Assembly: GCF_003432075.1 (NCBI RefSeq)
Contig: NZ_QWBU01000001.1
Span: 186,001 to 250,000, forward strand
Length of the DNA: 64,000 nucleotides
Origin: Shinella sp. WSJ-2
GTDB lineage: Bacteria > Pseudomonadota > Alphaproteobacteria > Rhizobiales > Rhizobiaceae
Direction of reading: 5' to 3'
This document shows, piece by piece, positions 16,829 through 26,731 of this stretch (position 1 is its first letter; every line of letters begins with the position of its first letter). The notes below the pieces were generated by a model, which worked only from the letters and a program-made list of their open reading frames with translations, was not told where the DNA came from and ran no database searches. The position numbers and the translations under genes were made by a program.

Positions 16829-18036
16829 GCTTTCGCGACCGCGTCAGCCCGCGTCGACTTCAACGACTGGAATTCCCAGAGCGCCACGCCGAACAGCACG
16901 GCGGCGGCCGCCATGAAGAGCTGATAGGGCTCGACCAAGGGCACCAGAACCGAGAGCGCAAGAAGGGCAGCGATGCCGACGATATGCGACAGCGGAGAGC
17001 GACCGCGGATAGCCGCCTTGAACCAGATGTTGCCGAGGAGGAAGACGATCGGCCCGCCGAGAATGGCGCTCGCCGTCTTGGCATCGACATGGCCGTGCGG
17101 ATGGGCAAGCGCGAACTCCTCCGCCACCGCCGACAGGATAATGCCGGCAACAATCGGGATATGCGCATAGGTGAAGGCCATGCGGGCGATGCGGCCTGGG
17201 GTCGCCGAATGCTCGATGAGATGCGCCGCCTCGCCATGGCCGAAGCGGAAATAGATCCACCACATGGTGGCGGTCGACAGGAACGCGGTCATCAACATGA
17301 AGATGGTGAAGCCGTCGAGCAGTTCCATGCCGGCGACCGTGCGGCCCGTGACGAGGATCGTCTCGCCCAGGCAAATGATTACGAAGAGCGCGCAGCGCTC
17401 CGCCATGTGCTCGCCCGAAACCTGCCAGTCACTGACCGTCGAGCGTCCAAGCCCCGGCACGGCAAAGCCGAGCGCTGGCGAGGCATATTCGAGGCCGAGC
17501 GCGACGATCCACAGCGCAAGGCGCGCCTCATGTTCCACGAAGGCGCCGCCGATCCAGAACACCGCCGAAAACAGCGTCCAGACCGTGATACGCGTGAAGT
17601 TGAGGCTGTTTTCCGGCCAGTCGCGGCGCATGACATAGGCGGTGAAGGCCGAGCGACCGGTCTGCATGGCGACATAGGTGATTGCGAAGAGAAGCCCGCC
17701 CGCATCGAAGGCCGTGGGGATGGCGATGGACAGCATCAGCCCCAAGAACATCAGCACGAAGAGCAGGATGCGCACCGGCGACTTTTCCGGGTCGAGCCAG
17801 TTCGTCGCCCATGTCGTGTAGATCCACACCCACCAGATCGCCAGCATCAACAGTGCGGCCTCGACGAGGCCGAGTGGCGAATAGTGGGCGGCCAGCGAAT
17901 GGGAAAGCTGGATGATCGTCAGCACGAAGATGAGATCGAAGAAAAGCTCGGCAAAGGCCACCTTGCCTTCCTTGGCGGTGCCCCGGGCACGCAGACAGGC
18001 GGAAGTGGCAAAACGTTCGTCATTTGTCGCCGTCAT
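16825..18036 (-). CDS. low temperature requirement protein A (LtrA) family membrane protein
   Basis: The 403-residue protein has about ten to twelve hydrophobic spans and the LtrA family start VAFAELFFDLIFVLTIIQLSHSLA, with WWVWIYTTWATNWLDP soon after. The family is named after a Listeria cold-growth mutant; its biochemical activity is not established. It overlaps the TMEM175-like gene upstream by four bases (ATGA), so the pair form a translationally coupled operon. Confidence 0.9.
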   Translation of the reverse strand: MTATNDERFATSACLRARGTAKEGKVAFAELFFDLIFVLTIIQLSHSLAAHYSPLGLVEAALLMLAIWWVWIYTTWATNWLDPEKSPVRILLFVLMFLGLMLSIAIPTAFDAGGLLFAITYVAMQTGRSAFTAYVMRRDWPENSLNFTRITVWTLFSAVFWIGGAFVEHEARLALWIVALGLEYASPALGFAVPGLGRSTVSDWQVSGEHMAERCALFVIICLGETILVTGRTVAGMELLDGFTIFMLMTAFLSTATMWWIYFRFGHGEAAHLIEHSATPGRIARMAFTYAHIPIVAGIILSAVAEEFALAHPHGHVDAKTASAILGGPIVFLLGNIWFKAAIRGRSPLSHIVGIAALLALSVLVPLVEPYQLFMAAAAVLFGVALWEFQSLKSTRADAVAKA

Positions 18037-18647
18037 GGCGCATCCTTTTTATAGAGCTGTTCCAGGCGCTGGTCGGGAACGATCCAGAGAAGTGCTACCG
18101 CCGCATAGAGCACATGGGAAATCACCGGCGAGACAAAGGCAAGCCCGATCGCTGCGAGATAGAAGACCGGCGAGAAGCGCCCCTTGAAATCCCGCCCGAG
18201 CGCGCTGCGCACACGCTCGGCATCCGGGTGCACGGCAACGATACGGATCTGCAGGATTTCATAGGCGATGGCCGTCAAAAGCAGGATCACGCCATAGAGC
18301 GCCGTTGGCAGGGCATCCGAGGGATTGTTGCCCATCCAGGCCGTGGCGAAGGGAATGAGCGACATCCAGAACAACAGATGCATGTTCGCCCAGAGCACGC
18401 CGCCGCTGGCATTGCCGCAGATCGTCAGCAAATGGTGATGGTTGTTCCAGTAGATCGCCACATAGACGAAGCTCAGGAGATAGCCGAGGAAGATCGGCAG
18501 CATGGGCAAAAGCGCCGCGAAGGTCGGCTCCTTCGGCACAGCAAGCTGCAACACCATGATCGTGATGATGATGGCGATCACGCCATCGCTGAAGGCTTCG
18601 AGCCGGCCCTTGTTCATACGCACCTCATGTCCGTTTTCATTAGACAT
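18033..18647 (-). CDS. TMEM175-family potassium channel-like protein (DUF1211)
   Basis: The 204-residue protein starts with a polar segment and then RLEAFSDGVIAIIITIMVL, matching the RxxxFSDGVxAI signature of helix 1 that lines the pore in prokaryotic TMEM175 channels. About six transmembrane spans are visible, as expected for one repeat unit of the tetrameric bacterial channel. It likely conducts potassium or protons across the inner membrane (family knowledge). It overlaps ltrA by ATGA and lies next to a Kef-type potassium/proton antiporter gene, hinting at a cation-homeostasis group. Confidence 0.88.
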   Translation of the reverse strand: MSNENGHEVRMNKGRLEAFSDGVIAIIITIMVLQLAVPKEPTFAALLPMLPIFLGYLLSFVYVAIYWNNHHHLLTICGNASGGVLWANMHLLFWMSLIPFATAWMGNNPSDALPTALYGVILLLTAIAYEILQIRIVAVHPDAERVRSALGRDFKGRFSPVFYLAAIGLAFVSPVISHVLYAAVALLWIVPDQRLEQLYKKDAP

Positions 18648-18688
18648 GACGCATGTTGCGCTGAGTCGCTACAAAAGATTGCGTAACG

Positions 18689-20515
18689 TCAACTCGCCTG
18701 TTCTTCCTCGTGGCGATGGCGCTCCTCTTCCGCTGCCGCGCGCTGCCGGCCCGTGCGTGCGGCGACAAGGTCGGCGGGCGAGGCGTTGCCGCGGATGAGC
18801 TGACGCCCGGCATAGATGCCCCCAACGGTTTCCAGTTCCAACCGCTGGCGATCGACATCGCGGAACTCCTCCACTACCTCCGCCGCCAGATCCTCGTCCT
18901 CACCGAGTGCCTTCAGCGTCTCCTGGCTGAAGATCATCGCCGATTCGAAAGTCTCGCGAATCTGGAAGTCGACGCCGGCATGGATGAGATCCAGCGCATG
19001 ACCGCGGTCGTAGGCGCGCGCCAGGATCGGCACGAGCGGGAACTCCTCGCGGACGATCTCGGCAATCTTCACCGCGGCCTCCTTGTCGTCGAGGCAGATC
19101 AGGATCGCCTTCGCCGTGGAGGCACCGGCCGCATGCAGAATATCGATGCGCGAGCCATCGCCGTAATAGACCTTGAAGCCGAAATCCGAGGCGTCGCGCA
19201 CGAATTCCGCATCCTTGTCGATAAGCGAGAGCGTGTAGCCGCGCGCAAGCAACGGCTGGCTGACGATCTGGCCGAAACGGCCGAAGCCGATCATCAGCAC
19301 CGTGCCCTCGACGTTCTCCGGCAGCGTCAGCCCCTCGGTGGAGGGCTGCTGCTTCGGCACGATGCGGTCATGCAGGATGACCATCAGCGGCGTCAGGATC
19401 ATCGAGATGATGATCGTCGCCGTCAGGATGGCGTTTTCCTCACCGTTGAGAATGCCGGCGGCCACGGCGGCGGCATAGAGCACGAAGGCGAATTCGCCGC
19501 CCTGCGCCATAAGCACCGCGCGCTCCAGGCTCTCGCTGTGGCAGGTGCCGAGCAGGCGCGCGACGACATAGATCAGCAGCGTTTTCGCCACCATGTAGCC
19601 TATGACGCTCGCCACCACGAGCTGCCAGTTGGCGGCGATGACCGAGAGATCGATCGCCATGCCGACACCGAGGAAGAACAGGCCGAGCAGGATGCCGCGG
19701 AACGGCTCGATATCGGCCTCCAGCTGGTGGCGGAACGCCGATTCGGAAAGCAGAACGCCGGCGAGGAACGCCCCCATCGCCATGGAGAGACCGGAGACCT
19801 GCATGGCGAGCGCCGAGCCCAGAACCACTAGCAGTGCGGCCGCCGTCATCACCTCACGCGCACCGGAGGCGGCCAGCACCCGAAACAGCGGATTGAGCAG
19901 ATAGCGCCCCGCCAGAACCAGCGCGACGATGGCTCCAATGGCGATACCAACGGAAAGCCAGCGGTCCGAGGCATCCGTCGCGGCGGCCCCGGTGCCGAGA
20001 AGTGCCACGATGGCGAGCAGCGGCACGATGGCGAGGTCTTCGAAGAGCAGGATGGCGATGATGCGCTGGCCCTTCAGCGTCGATAGCGTGCCGCGCTCCT
20101 GCAGCATCTGCATGACGATGGCGGTGGAGGTCAAAACGAAGCCGGTGCCGGCGACGAAGGAGGGAATGAGCGGGAAGCCGAAGGAAAGCCCGATACCGGT
20201 GAGTGCCGCCATGGCGCCCATGACCTGCACCGCGCCGAGACCAAAAATATCCTTGCGCATGCCCCAGAGCCGCGAGGGCTGCATTTCCAGGCCGATGATG
20301 AAGAGGAACATCACCACGCCGAGTTCCGCGACATGGATGATCGCCTGCGGATCGGCAAAGAAGCCGAGGCCGAAGGGACCGATGGCAAGACCGGCCGCGA
20401 GATAGCCGAGCACCGAACCAAGGCCGATCTTCTTGAAGACCGGCACGGCGGCGACACCGGCCGCCAGCAGCACGACAACCTGGGTGAGATCGTTTGCGTT
20501 CGCTTCTGCTGCCAA
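18689..20515 (-). CDS. monovalent cation:proton antiporter, KefB/KefC type
   Basis: The 608-residue protein has an N-terminal antiporter-2 membrane domain (about 12 spans, residues 10-385) with EDLAIVPLLAIVALL, and a cytoplasmic TrkA-N (RCK) domain from about residue 410, VLMIGFGRFGQIVSQPLLARG, which binds NAD(H) or glutathione adducts. Kef systems expel potassium during electrophile stress; no KefF/KefG ancillary gene is adjacent. The initiation codon appears to be TTG at 20513-20515, with GGAGA eight bases upstream. The C-terminus is charged and Glu/Arg-rich. The gene is monocistronic or follows no close neighbour. Confidence 0.88.
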   Translation of the reverse strand: MAAEANANDLTQVVVLLAAGVAAVPVFKKIGLGSVLGYLAAGLAIGPFGLGFFADPQAIIHVAELGVVMFLFIIGLEMQPSRLWGMRKDIFGLGAVQVMGAMAALTGIGLSFGFPLIPSFVAGTGFVLTSTAIVMQMLQERGTLSTLKGQRIIAILLFEDLAIVPLLAIVALLGTGAAATDASDRWLSVGIAIGAIVALVLAGRYLLNPLFRVLAASGAREVMTAAALLVVLGSALAMQVSGLSMAMGAFLAGVLLSESAFRHQLEADIEPFRGILLGLFFLGVGMAIDLSVIAANWQLVVASVIGYMVAKTLLIYVVARLLGTCHSESLERAVLMAQGGEFAFVLYAAAVAAGILNGEENAILTATIIISMILTPLMVILHDRIVPKQQPSTEGLTLPENVEGTVLMIGFGRFGQIVSQPLLARGYTLSLIDKDAEFVRDASDFGFKVYYGDGSRIDILHAAGASTAKAILICLDDKEAAVKIAEIVREEFPLVPILARAYDRGHALDLIHAGVDFQIRETFESAMIFSQETLKALGEDEDLAAEVVEEFRDVDRQRLELETVGGIYAGRQLIRGNASPADLVAARTGRQRAAAEEERHRHEEEQAS

Positions 20516-20564
20516 GGGGCTCTCCGTTCGTTTGCGGTGGACGCGCCCTTTGGCAGTCCTGAAA

Positions 20565-20945
20565 TTATCGCGGCTTTTCCGACATATCGCGGCTCATGCC
20601 CTTCTCTGCAAGGTCGCGCTCGTATTCGGCGAAGAGTGTTTCGCCCTTTTCCCCGAGTTCCCTGAGATAGGACCACGTGAAGATGCCGGTATCGTGAAAG
20701 TCGTCGAAGCCGATGCGTACGGCATAATTGCCCGTCGGCGTCATGGCGATGATCGCGACGTTGCGCTTGCCCGGCACGGTCACCTTCTGGCCCGGCCCAT
20801 GGCCCTGTACTTCCGCCGAGGGAGACAGGACACGCAGCATCTCGGCGGAAAGATCGAAGCTCGCGCCGTCGTTGAAGGTGACGAGGAGGCGCTGGCGGTC
20901 CTTGGAGACACGCAGTTCGGTCGGCCAGAGATCGCTCATGTCCAT
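20565..20945 (-). CDS. DUF971 domain-containing protein
   Basis: The 126-residue cytoplasmic protein carries LWPTELRVSKDRQRLLVTFNDGASFDLSAEMLRVLSPSAE (in sections), GRRNVAI-like beta strand and GIFTWSYLRELG, the DUF971 (gamma-butyrobetaine hydroxylase N-terminal-like) pattern. Stand-alone DUF971 proteins have been linked to iron-sulfur cluster assembly in some bacteria; direct evidence for this one is absent. The start MDMSDLWP at 20945 has AGGAAAGG upstream; an in-frame extension to 21017 has no ribosome site. It lies next to moaA, an Fe-S enzyme, but divergently. Confidence 0.85.
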   Translation of the reverse strand: MDMSDLWPTELRVSKDRQRLLVTFNDGASFDLSAEMLRVLSPSAEVQGHGPGQKVTVPGKRNVAIIAMTPTGNYAVRIGFDDFHDTGIFTWSYLRELGEKGETLFAEYERDLAEKGMSRDMSEKPR

Positions 20946-21081
20946 GCCCTTTCCTATTCGATTTCGCGAAGGACTATGCCGCAAGCCGGGGATGTGCAAG
21001 GCGGAAAATACTGTCATAATCGCCGCATCGCCTTGACGCTGCGCCTCGCGCGCACGACATGTCGGTCATGGAGGACGTGTT

Positions 21082-22128
21082 TTGAATTCCTATGCAGGCC
21101 CCTGGAACGGCGCAGACCCGGTCGCGCAATCCGCAGCCCCGATGATCGACCCCTTCGGGCGGGCGGTCACCTATCTGCGCGTTTCCGTGACAGACCGCTG
21201 CGATTTCCGCTGCACCTATTGCATGGCGGAAAACATGACCTTCCTGCCGAAAAAGGACCTGCTCACCCTCGAAGAGCTGAACCGGCTCTGTTCCGCCTTC
21301 ATCGCCAAGGGCGTGCGCAAGCTGCGCCTGACCGGCGGCGAGCCGCTTGTGCGCAAGAACATCATGCATCTCGTGCGCGAACTCGGTCGCCACGTCCATG
21401 CCGGCACGCTCGACGAACTGACGCTGACGACGAACGGCTCGCAGCTCGCCAAACACGCGGCAGAACTCGCCGATTGTGGCGTGCGCCGCATCAATGTCTC
21501 GCTCGACACGCTCGACGCGGAAAAATTCAAGACCATCACCCGCTGGGGCGAGCTTTCCAAGGTCATCGAAGGCATCGACGCCGCACAGGCCGCCGGCCTG
21601 AAGATCAAGATCAACGCCGTCGCCCTGAAGGATTTCAACGACCAGGAAATCCCCGACCTGATGCGCTGGGCGCACGGCCGCGGCATGGATTTGACGCTCA
21701 TCGAGACCATGCCGATGGGCGAGATCGAGGAAGACCGCACCGACCGCTACCTGCCGCTCTCGGAAATGCGCGCCCGCCTCGCCGAAGAGTTCACGCTGAC
21801 CGAGAACGCCTACCGCACCGGCGGACCTGCCCGCTATGTCACGGTCGAGGAAACCGGCGGCCGGCTCGGCCTCATCACGCCGATGACGCATAATTTCTGC
21901 GAGAGCTGCAACCGCGTGCGCCTCACCTGCACCGGCACGCTCTATATGTGCCTGGGCCAGAACGACGCCGCGGACCTGCGCCTGCCGCTGCGCGCCTCCG
22001 ATGACGACGCCCTGCTTTCGCAGGCCATCGACGAGGCCATCGGCCGCAAGCCCAAGGGCCACGACTTCATCATCGACCGCCGCAACCGCCCCGCGGTCGC
22101 CCGGCATATGAGCGTTACGGGCGGTTGA
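21082..22128 (+). CDS. moaA: GTP 3',8-cyclase (molybdenum cofactor biosynthesis protein A)
   Basis: The 348-residue radical-SAM enzyme starts molybdenum cofactor synthesis by converting GTP to 3',8-cyclo-GTP. It has the N-terminal cluster motif CDFRCTYC near residue 37, [10 protein letters not shown], and the C-terminal second cluster [11 protein letters not shown]...C near residue 272, ending in the essential Gly-Gly. The start is taken as TTG 21082 because GGAGGA lies just upstream and the N-terminal residues are ordinary; ATG at 21142 (MIDPFGRAV) is the alternative. No moaC or moaB is adjacent; mobA and mobB lie 4 kb downstream. A strong terminator follows. Confidence 0.95.
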   Translation: MNSYAGPWNGADPVAQSAAPMIDPFGRAVTYLRVSVTDRCDFRCTYCMAENMTFLPKKDLLTLEELNRLCSAFIAKGVRKLRLTGGEPLVRKNIMHLVRELGRHVHAGTLDELTLTTNGSQLAKHAAELADCGVRRINVSLDTLDAEKFKTITRWGELSKVIEGIDAAQAAGLKIKINAVALKDFNDQEIPDLMRWAHGRGMDLTLIETMPMGEIEEDRTDRYLPLSEMRARLAEEFTLTENAYRTGGPARYVTVEETGGRLGLITPMTHNFCESCNRVRLTCTGTLYMCLGQNDAADLRLPLRASDDDALLSQAIDEAIGRKPKGHDFIIDRRNRPAVARHMSVTGG

Positions 22129-22146
22129 AAGCCCTTCAAACAAAAT

Positions 22147-22178
22147 GGCCGGGCTCTCGCCCGGCCGTTTTGTTTTGT
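22147..22178 (+). terminator. terminator of moaA
   Basis: Perfect 8-base-pair stem ggccgggc-tctc-gcccggcc followed by gttttgtttt. Confidence 0.92.
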
Positions 22179-22191
22179 CCGCCACGATAGC

Positions 22192-24735
22192 TCAAGCCGC
22201 GTAGGGCCGGCCGTAGCCATCCTCCACACGCGTATCGAGATCGCGCGTCTTGAAGTGGTCGATCTTCTCGTTGAGGGTCTGAACCCGGCGGCGCAGGCCG
22301 TGGATTTCGGCGGTGTTCTCCTCCACCATCGCGGCATTCTGCTGGGTGATGAGCTCGACCTGGTGCACCGCTTGGTTCACCTCGTTGATGCCCTGATACT
22401 GGGCCGCGGCGGCCGCCTCGATCTTGCCGACGAGCGTATGGATCGAGGAGATGTGGTCGTTGATCACCGAGAGCGCCTCGCCCGTCTCCGTCACCAGCGA
22501 AACGCCGTTGCGCACCTGCGCGGAGCTTTCCGAGATGAGGCCCTTGATCTCGCGGGCGGCACCGGCGCAGCGCTGGGCAAGCTCGCGAACCTCCTGCGCG
22601 ACGACAGCGAAGCCACGGCCGGCCTCGCCGGCCCGGGCAGCTTCAACACCGGCGTTGAGCGCCAGAAGGTTCGTCTGGAAGGCGATCTCGTCGATGACGC
22701 CGATGATCGTGCTGATCTTCTCCGAGGAGCGGTTGATCTCGCCCATGGCGGTGACGGCCTTGGCCACGACCTCGCCGGAGCGCTGGGCGTAGCTGTGCGT
22801 CTCGTCGACAGAAACGGCGGTCTTCTGGGCGCTTTCCGCCGTCGAGCGGACGATGTCGGTCAGCTGGCGCAGTGCCCGCGAGCTTTCCTCGAGGGCCGCC
22901 GCCTGCTGTTCGGTGCGGCGGGCGAGATCATCGGCGGAGGCGGCAAGGTTGCCGGTGCCGCCGTTGATTTCCATTGTCGTCGCGCGGACGTCCGACAGCG
23001 TGTGGCGCAGCGCCTCCACGGCATTGTTGTAGGTGCGGGCCATCGCGACATATTCGGCGGCGAGCGCCTCCGTCATGCTCTCTTCGAGATTGCCGGCGGC
23101 AAGCTGGCCGAGCACGTCGGAAAGTGCCGTCAGCGCCTCGGTCTGCTCGGCCTCGATGCGGGCGCGCTCGCTGGCGCGGCGGGCCTGCTCCTCGGCCGTC
23201 AGCTGACGTTGGGCTTCCGCCTCCTGCTCGAGCCTTACGTTTTCGCGGGCGGCATCGCGGAAGACGGCGACCGAGCGCACCATGTCGCCGATCTCGTCGC
23301 CGCGGTTGCGGCCGTCTATGCTGATTTCCAGATCGCCGCTGGCGAGACGCGCCATGGATTCGGTGACGCGCTTCAGCGGACCACGCAGGGTTTCGACCAG
23401 CATCAGGCCGCCGATAATGGCGAGCAGCGTGCCGGCGACCATGGCGATGATCGAGACATTGGCTGAACGCTGGCTATCCTGCTTGCCGGCCTCCTGAGCA
23501 CTCGACACGAACTGCTCGAGCGTCTGGCTGGCATCGGCGACGGAGGCATAGGCGGCAACACGTGCCGCCTGCCACTTTTCACCGACGGCGATCAGGTCCT
23601 GCGTGCCCTTCTCGATGCTGGCGAGCGAAGGCTCCAGCTTCTGCGAGAGATCGCGCAGAGCGGCATTCTTCGCGCCGAGCTTAGCAAGCTCGGCGGCGCT
23701 GGCGGCAACGGCCTTCACGTCGGCAAGAACCGCGTCGCGGCTCGACTGGTCGAGCTTGCGATGCAGCTCGCTGATATGCAGGCGGGTCTGGTCGATGCCC
23801 TTGAACGTATCGCCCATCAGCGTGATCAGCGTCTTGAGCAACGCGATCTCCGCATCCATGCCAACGAAGCGCTTGGCGGCGGTATCGGAATTCTTGCCGG
23901 CCTCCTTCAGGAAATCGGCATCGAATTTGGAAAGCTTGGTGAGAACGGGAATGAACTTCGCCTTCTTGCCTTCGGCATCATCAGTACCCGCAAGGATTGC
24001 CTGCACGGCGGCGATTTCGGCCTCCAGCGGCTTGATCTGTTCCAGTGCCTTCGGCGAGGCGATCGCCTTGGATTCGGCAAGCTGCTTTAGGAGCTGCGGC
24101 AGATAGGTCTCGGCCGCCTTCACCTTGTCTTCCGGCTTCATGGCAAGCGCGACCGGCTTGCGGAATTTGCCGATCCGTTCGGCCAGCCCCTGATAGGCCG
24201 CGGCATCGAACAGCAGCGCCTTGGCGAAGGCTTCCTTCTCGCCCGATTCGGTGCGGATGACCGCAATCTGCTTTTCGGCAAAGTCTCCATCCTTGGCCAT
24301 CGCAGCCAGCGCGCTTTCGAGGCCGGCGGTGACGGCGTTGCGCTCCTGATCGATCGACCAGAGTGTCTCGGTCTGGCCGCGCATCGTGCCGGCAAGGGCG
24401 ACGACGGAGGCGATCTTGGCCTTTTCCGCCGCATTGGGCAGCAGCGCGTCGAGATCGCGGATGCCGGCCTCCTGCTCATCGATGCGGGCGAAGAGTGCGT
24501 CACGCGTCTCCTGTCCCGGCTTGTCGGCGAAATCCTGCAGGCCCGTGCGCAGGTTCTGGAAATGCGACAGGCTGTTGATCGTCTCGCGGGTGACCGTCAT
24601 ATGGCCGTTCAGCGTGCTCGCGGTGAAATAACCAACGAGCCCGATGCCGGCGATGAGCGCGACGAGCGGAATGACGAACAGCAACACCTTGGTGACGATA
24701 CGGCGCTGCTGGAGCAGGCGGTCGATGAAGGACAT
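22192..24735 (-). CDS. methyl-accepting chemotaxis protein, large helical sensor
   Basis: The 847-residue receptor has transmembrane segment 1 near residues 16-38 (VLLFVIPLVALIAGIGLVGYF), a roughly 365-residue periplasmic region rich in Ala/Lys/Glu and probably all-helical, transmembrane segment 2 (IIAMVAGTLLAIIGGLMLVE, near 435), HAMP-like segments, and a C-terminal signalling hairpin whose tip reads [21 protein letters not shown]. The hairpin tip couples to CheA/CheW. There is no obvious C-terminal CheR-tethering pentapeptide. ATG at 24735 follows GGGGA and is preferred to 24765. The ligand domain is longer than four-helix-bundle types and matches no Cache domain I recognise. Confidence 0.92.
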   Translation of the reverse strand: MSFIDRLLQQRRIVTKVLLFVIPLVALIAGIGLVGYFTASTLNGHMTVTRETINSLSHFQNLRTGLQDFADKPGQETRDALFARIDEQEAGIRDLDALLPNAAEKAKIASVVALAGTMRGQTETLWSIDQERNAVTAGLESALAAMAKDGDFAEKQIAVIRTESGEKEAFAKALLFDAAAYQGLAERIGKFRKPVALAMKPEDKVKAAETYLPQLLKQLAESKAIASPKALEQIKPLEAEIAAVQAILAGTDDAEGKKAKFIPVLTKLSKFDADFLKEAGKNSDTAAKRFVGMDAEIALLKTLITLMGDTFKGIDQTRLHISELHRKLDQSSRDAVLADVKAVAASAAELAKLGAKNAALRDLSQKLEPSLASIEKGTQDLIAVGEKWQAARVAAYASVADASQTLEQFVSSAQEAGKQDSQRSANVSIIAMVAGTLLAIIGGLMLVETLRGPLKRVTESMARLASGDLEISIDGRNRGDEIGDMVRSVAVFRDAARENVRLEQEAEAQRQLTAEEQARRASERARIEAEQTEALTALSDVLGQLAAGNLEESMTEALAAEYVAMARTYNNAVEALRHTLSDVRATTMEINGGTGNLAASADDLARRTEQQAAALEESSRALRQLTDIVRSTAESAQKTAVSVDETHSYAQRSGEVVAKAVTAMGEINRSSEKISTIIGVIDEIAFQTNLLALNAGVEAARAGEAGRGFAVVAQEVRELAQRCAGAAREIKGLISESSAQVRNGVSLVTETGEALSVINDHISSIHTLVGKIEAAAAAQYQGINEVNQAVHQVELITQQNAAMVEENTAEIHGLRRRVQTLNEKIDHFKTRDLDTRVEDGYGRPYAA

Positions 24736-25120
24736 GGTTTCCCCGACGTTTCTTATGACGACCATGTCCCGTCGGGTGCTTTAAAGCCGAAACGGCCACT
24801 CTGGAGACCAAGGGGAGTGCGGCCGCAAACTGCTCAAGGGACTGGGCCTGTCTTGCATCAGACGGCCAGCCCTCACCCGTCGCATCATGCGAACACGCAT
24901 TTGGGATGACGCAACGATAGGTGGGGAAGCTTAATGAATGCCTTCGAGAAACCGGCAGAAACTCAAGGCTTTGCGCCGAAATGATCGCGGTTTTTGCCCA
25001 AAATCCTCCCAATCGCCGCTTCTTTCGCCAATCACCCTATTTGTTCCAGCCTTGAGGATGATGGCAGGCCACGCGCGTTCGGCTTATGAGGGAAAGACCA
25101 ATCTCGCGGAATCACACCCG
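24736..25120. other. intergenic region, no gene seen (385 bases)
   Basis: This lies between divergent chemoreceptor and EamA genes. Short frames exist but lack ribosome sites. No terminator, tRNA or convincing repeat is visible. Confidence 0.5.
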
Positions 25121-26026
25121 ATGAACCTTACCGGAAACGCCAGGGGCGCCCTGTTCATGGCCATCGCCATGGCGGCCTTCACCTGCAACGACGCCCTCGT
25201 GAAATCCGTCACGCATGCGATGAACACGGGCCAGATCCTGTTCGTGCGCGGGCTGATGACGAGTGCGCTGGTGCTGGTCATCGCCTGGCGGATGGGCGCG
25301 CTCGGCTCCTGGCGCATCCTGCTTCAGCCGCCGGTCGCCCTGCGGCTCGCGGCGGAGATCTTTGCCTCGCTCACCTTCATTTCCGCCCTCGGCGTCATGC
25401 CGCTCGCCAACATCTCGGCCATTCTCCAGTCGCTGCCGCTCGCCGTGACACTGGGGGCGGCCCTCTTCCTGGGCGAACAGGTCGGCTGGCGGCGCTGGCT
25501 CGCCATCGTCGTCGGCTTCATCGGCGTGCTCATCGTCATCCGGCCTGGGCCGGAAGGCTTTTCGCTCGCCGCCATCTACGCCATCGCCTCTATGATCGGC
25601 GCGGCGACACGTGACCTTGCCACGCGGCGCATCCGCAGCGATGTCTCCACCCTGTTCATCAGCGTCATCACCGCGGTCGTCATTACGCTTGTCGGTGGTG
25701 CGCTGATCGTGCCGATGGGCGGCTGGCAGCCCATGTCGCCGGCGGTGATCGGGCGTCTGGCTGCGGCGAGCATTCTGCTCCTCATCGGTTATCAGACGAT
25801 CGTCAACGCCATGCGGGTCGGCGAAATCTCCTTCGTCGCGCCCTTCCGCTACATGAGCCTCCTCTGGGCGATCGCGATCGGCTTCCTGTTCTTCGGCGAC
25901 TTGCCCGATCTCTGGATGACCGTCGGCGCCGTCATCGTCATCGCCTCGGGCCTCTACACCTTCTACCGAGAAAACCGCCGCCGGGCGGAACCCATCGCCC
26001 AGCAGTCCACGCCCGAATCGCCGTGA
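25121..26026 (+). CDS. DMT-superfamily (EamA) transporter
   Basis: The 301-residue inner-membrane protein has ten hydrophobic spans arranged as two EamA repeats (residues about 8-140 and 150-285), the second containing FVAPFRYMSLLWAIAIGFLFFGD. EamA proteins export small metabolites or amino acids; the substrate is unknown. The start MNLTGNARGALFMAIAM at 25121 begins the first helix; earlier in-frame starts add a polar segment. There is only a weak ribosome site. It is followed after 69 bases by mobA on the same strand and may share a transcript. Confidence 0.87.
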   Translation: MNLTGNARGALFMAIAMAAFTCNDALVKSVTHAMNTGQILFVRGLMTSALVLVIAWRMGALGSWRILLQPPVALRLAAEIFASLTFISALGVMPLANISAILQSLPLAVTLGAALFLGEQVGWRRWLAIVVGFIGVLIVIRPGPEGFSLAAIYAIASMIGAATRDLATRRIRSDVSTLFISVITAVVITLVGGALIVPMGGWQPMSPAVIGRLAAASILLLIGYQTIVNAMRVGEISFVAPFRYMSLLWAIAIGFLFFGDLPDLWMTVGAVIVIASGLYTFYRENRRRAEPIAQQSTPESP

Positions 26027-26095
26027 CATCGCAGAGGCTTGCGACCGCGCCTTGCAGCGAATAGACCGAAGGGGAGCCAACACGACGGGAGCACG

Positions 26096-26731
26096 ATGGC
26101 ACTCTCAGAAGCGATACCCGGGGTCATCCTGGCCGGCGGCCTGTCCTCGCGGATGGGGCAGGACAAGACACGCATCCGTCTCGGCGGTGCCGCCCTCATC
26201 GATCGCGCCGCACGGCGGCTGCGGCCGCAGGTCTCGTCCGTCGCTGTGAATGCCAACGGCCCCGTGCTCTTCGAGCGCGGCGAGGAATTTCCCGTCTTTG
26301 CCGATCTCGACGCCGCCCGCGCCGGCCCGCTCGGTGGCGTGCTCGCCGCCCTCGACCATGTCAGGCGCCACCATCCCGAAGCGAGCCACGTCGCGACCGT
26401 GCCGACCGACAGCCCATTTTTCCCGACCGATCTCGTCAGCCGGCTTGGCAAGGTCATCGATACGCCGGACAGGATCGCCGTCGCGCACTCGGCCAGCGGC
26501 CTCCACCCGGTCTTCGCGCTCTGGCCGGTGGCGCTGGCCGACGATCTCGGCGCGTGGCTTTCCGGCGGCGGGGCGCTGCGCGTGCGCAGCTATCTCGAAC
26601 GCCACCAGGCGCGCGAAATCACCTTCCCGCTGATCGAGACCGCGCGCGGCGAGTTCGATCCGTTTTTCAACATCAACACGCCCGACGATCTCGATAAGGC
26701 GGAAAACTGGCTCTGGGTGCTGGAGAGATGA
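26096..26731 (+). CDS. mobA: molybdenum cofactor guanylyltransferase
   Basis: The 211-residue cytoplasmic enzyme attaches GMP from GTP to molybdopterin. It shows the nucleotidyltransferase signature GVILAGGLSSRMGQDKTRIRLGG at residues 9-31 (given in sections), the conserved FADLDAARAGPLGGVLAAL and the metal-binding VPTDSPF. ATG at 26096 has a GGGAG site; upstream in-frame extensions are not conserved-looking. Its last four bases overlap mobB (ATGA), so the two are translationally coupled. Confidence 0.94.
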   Translation: MALSEAIPGVILAGGLSSRMGQDKTRIRLGGAALIDRAARRLRPQVSSVAVNANGPVLFERGEEFPVFADLDAARAGPLGGVLAALDHVRRHHPEASHVATVPTDSPFFPTDLVSRLGKVIDTPDRIAVAHSASGLHPVFALWPVALADDLGAWLSGGGALRVRSYLERHQAREITFPLIETARGEFDPFFNINTPDDLDKAENWLWVLER

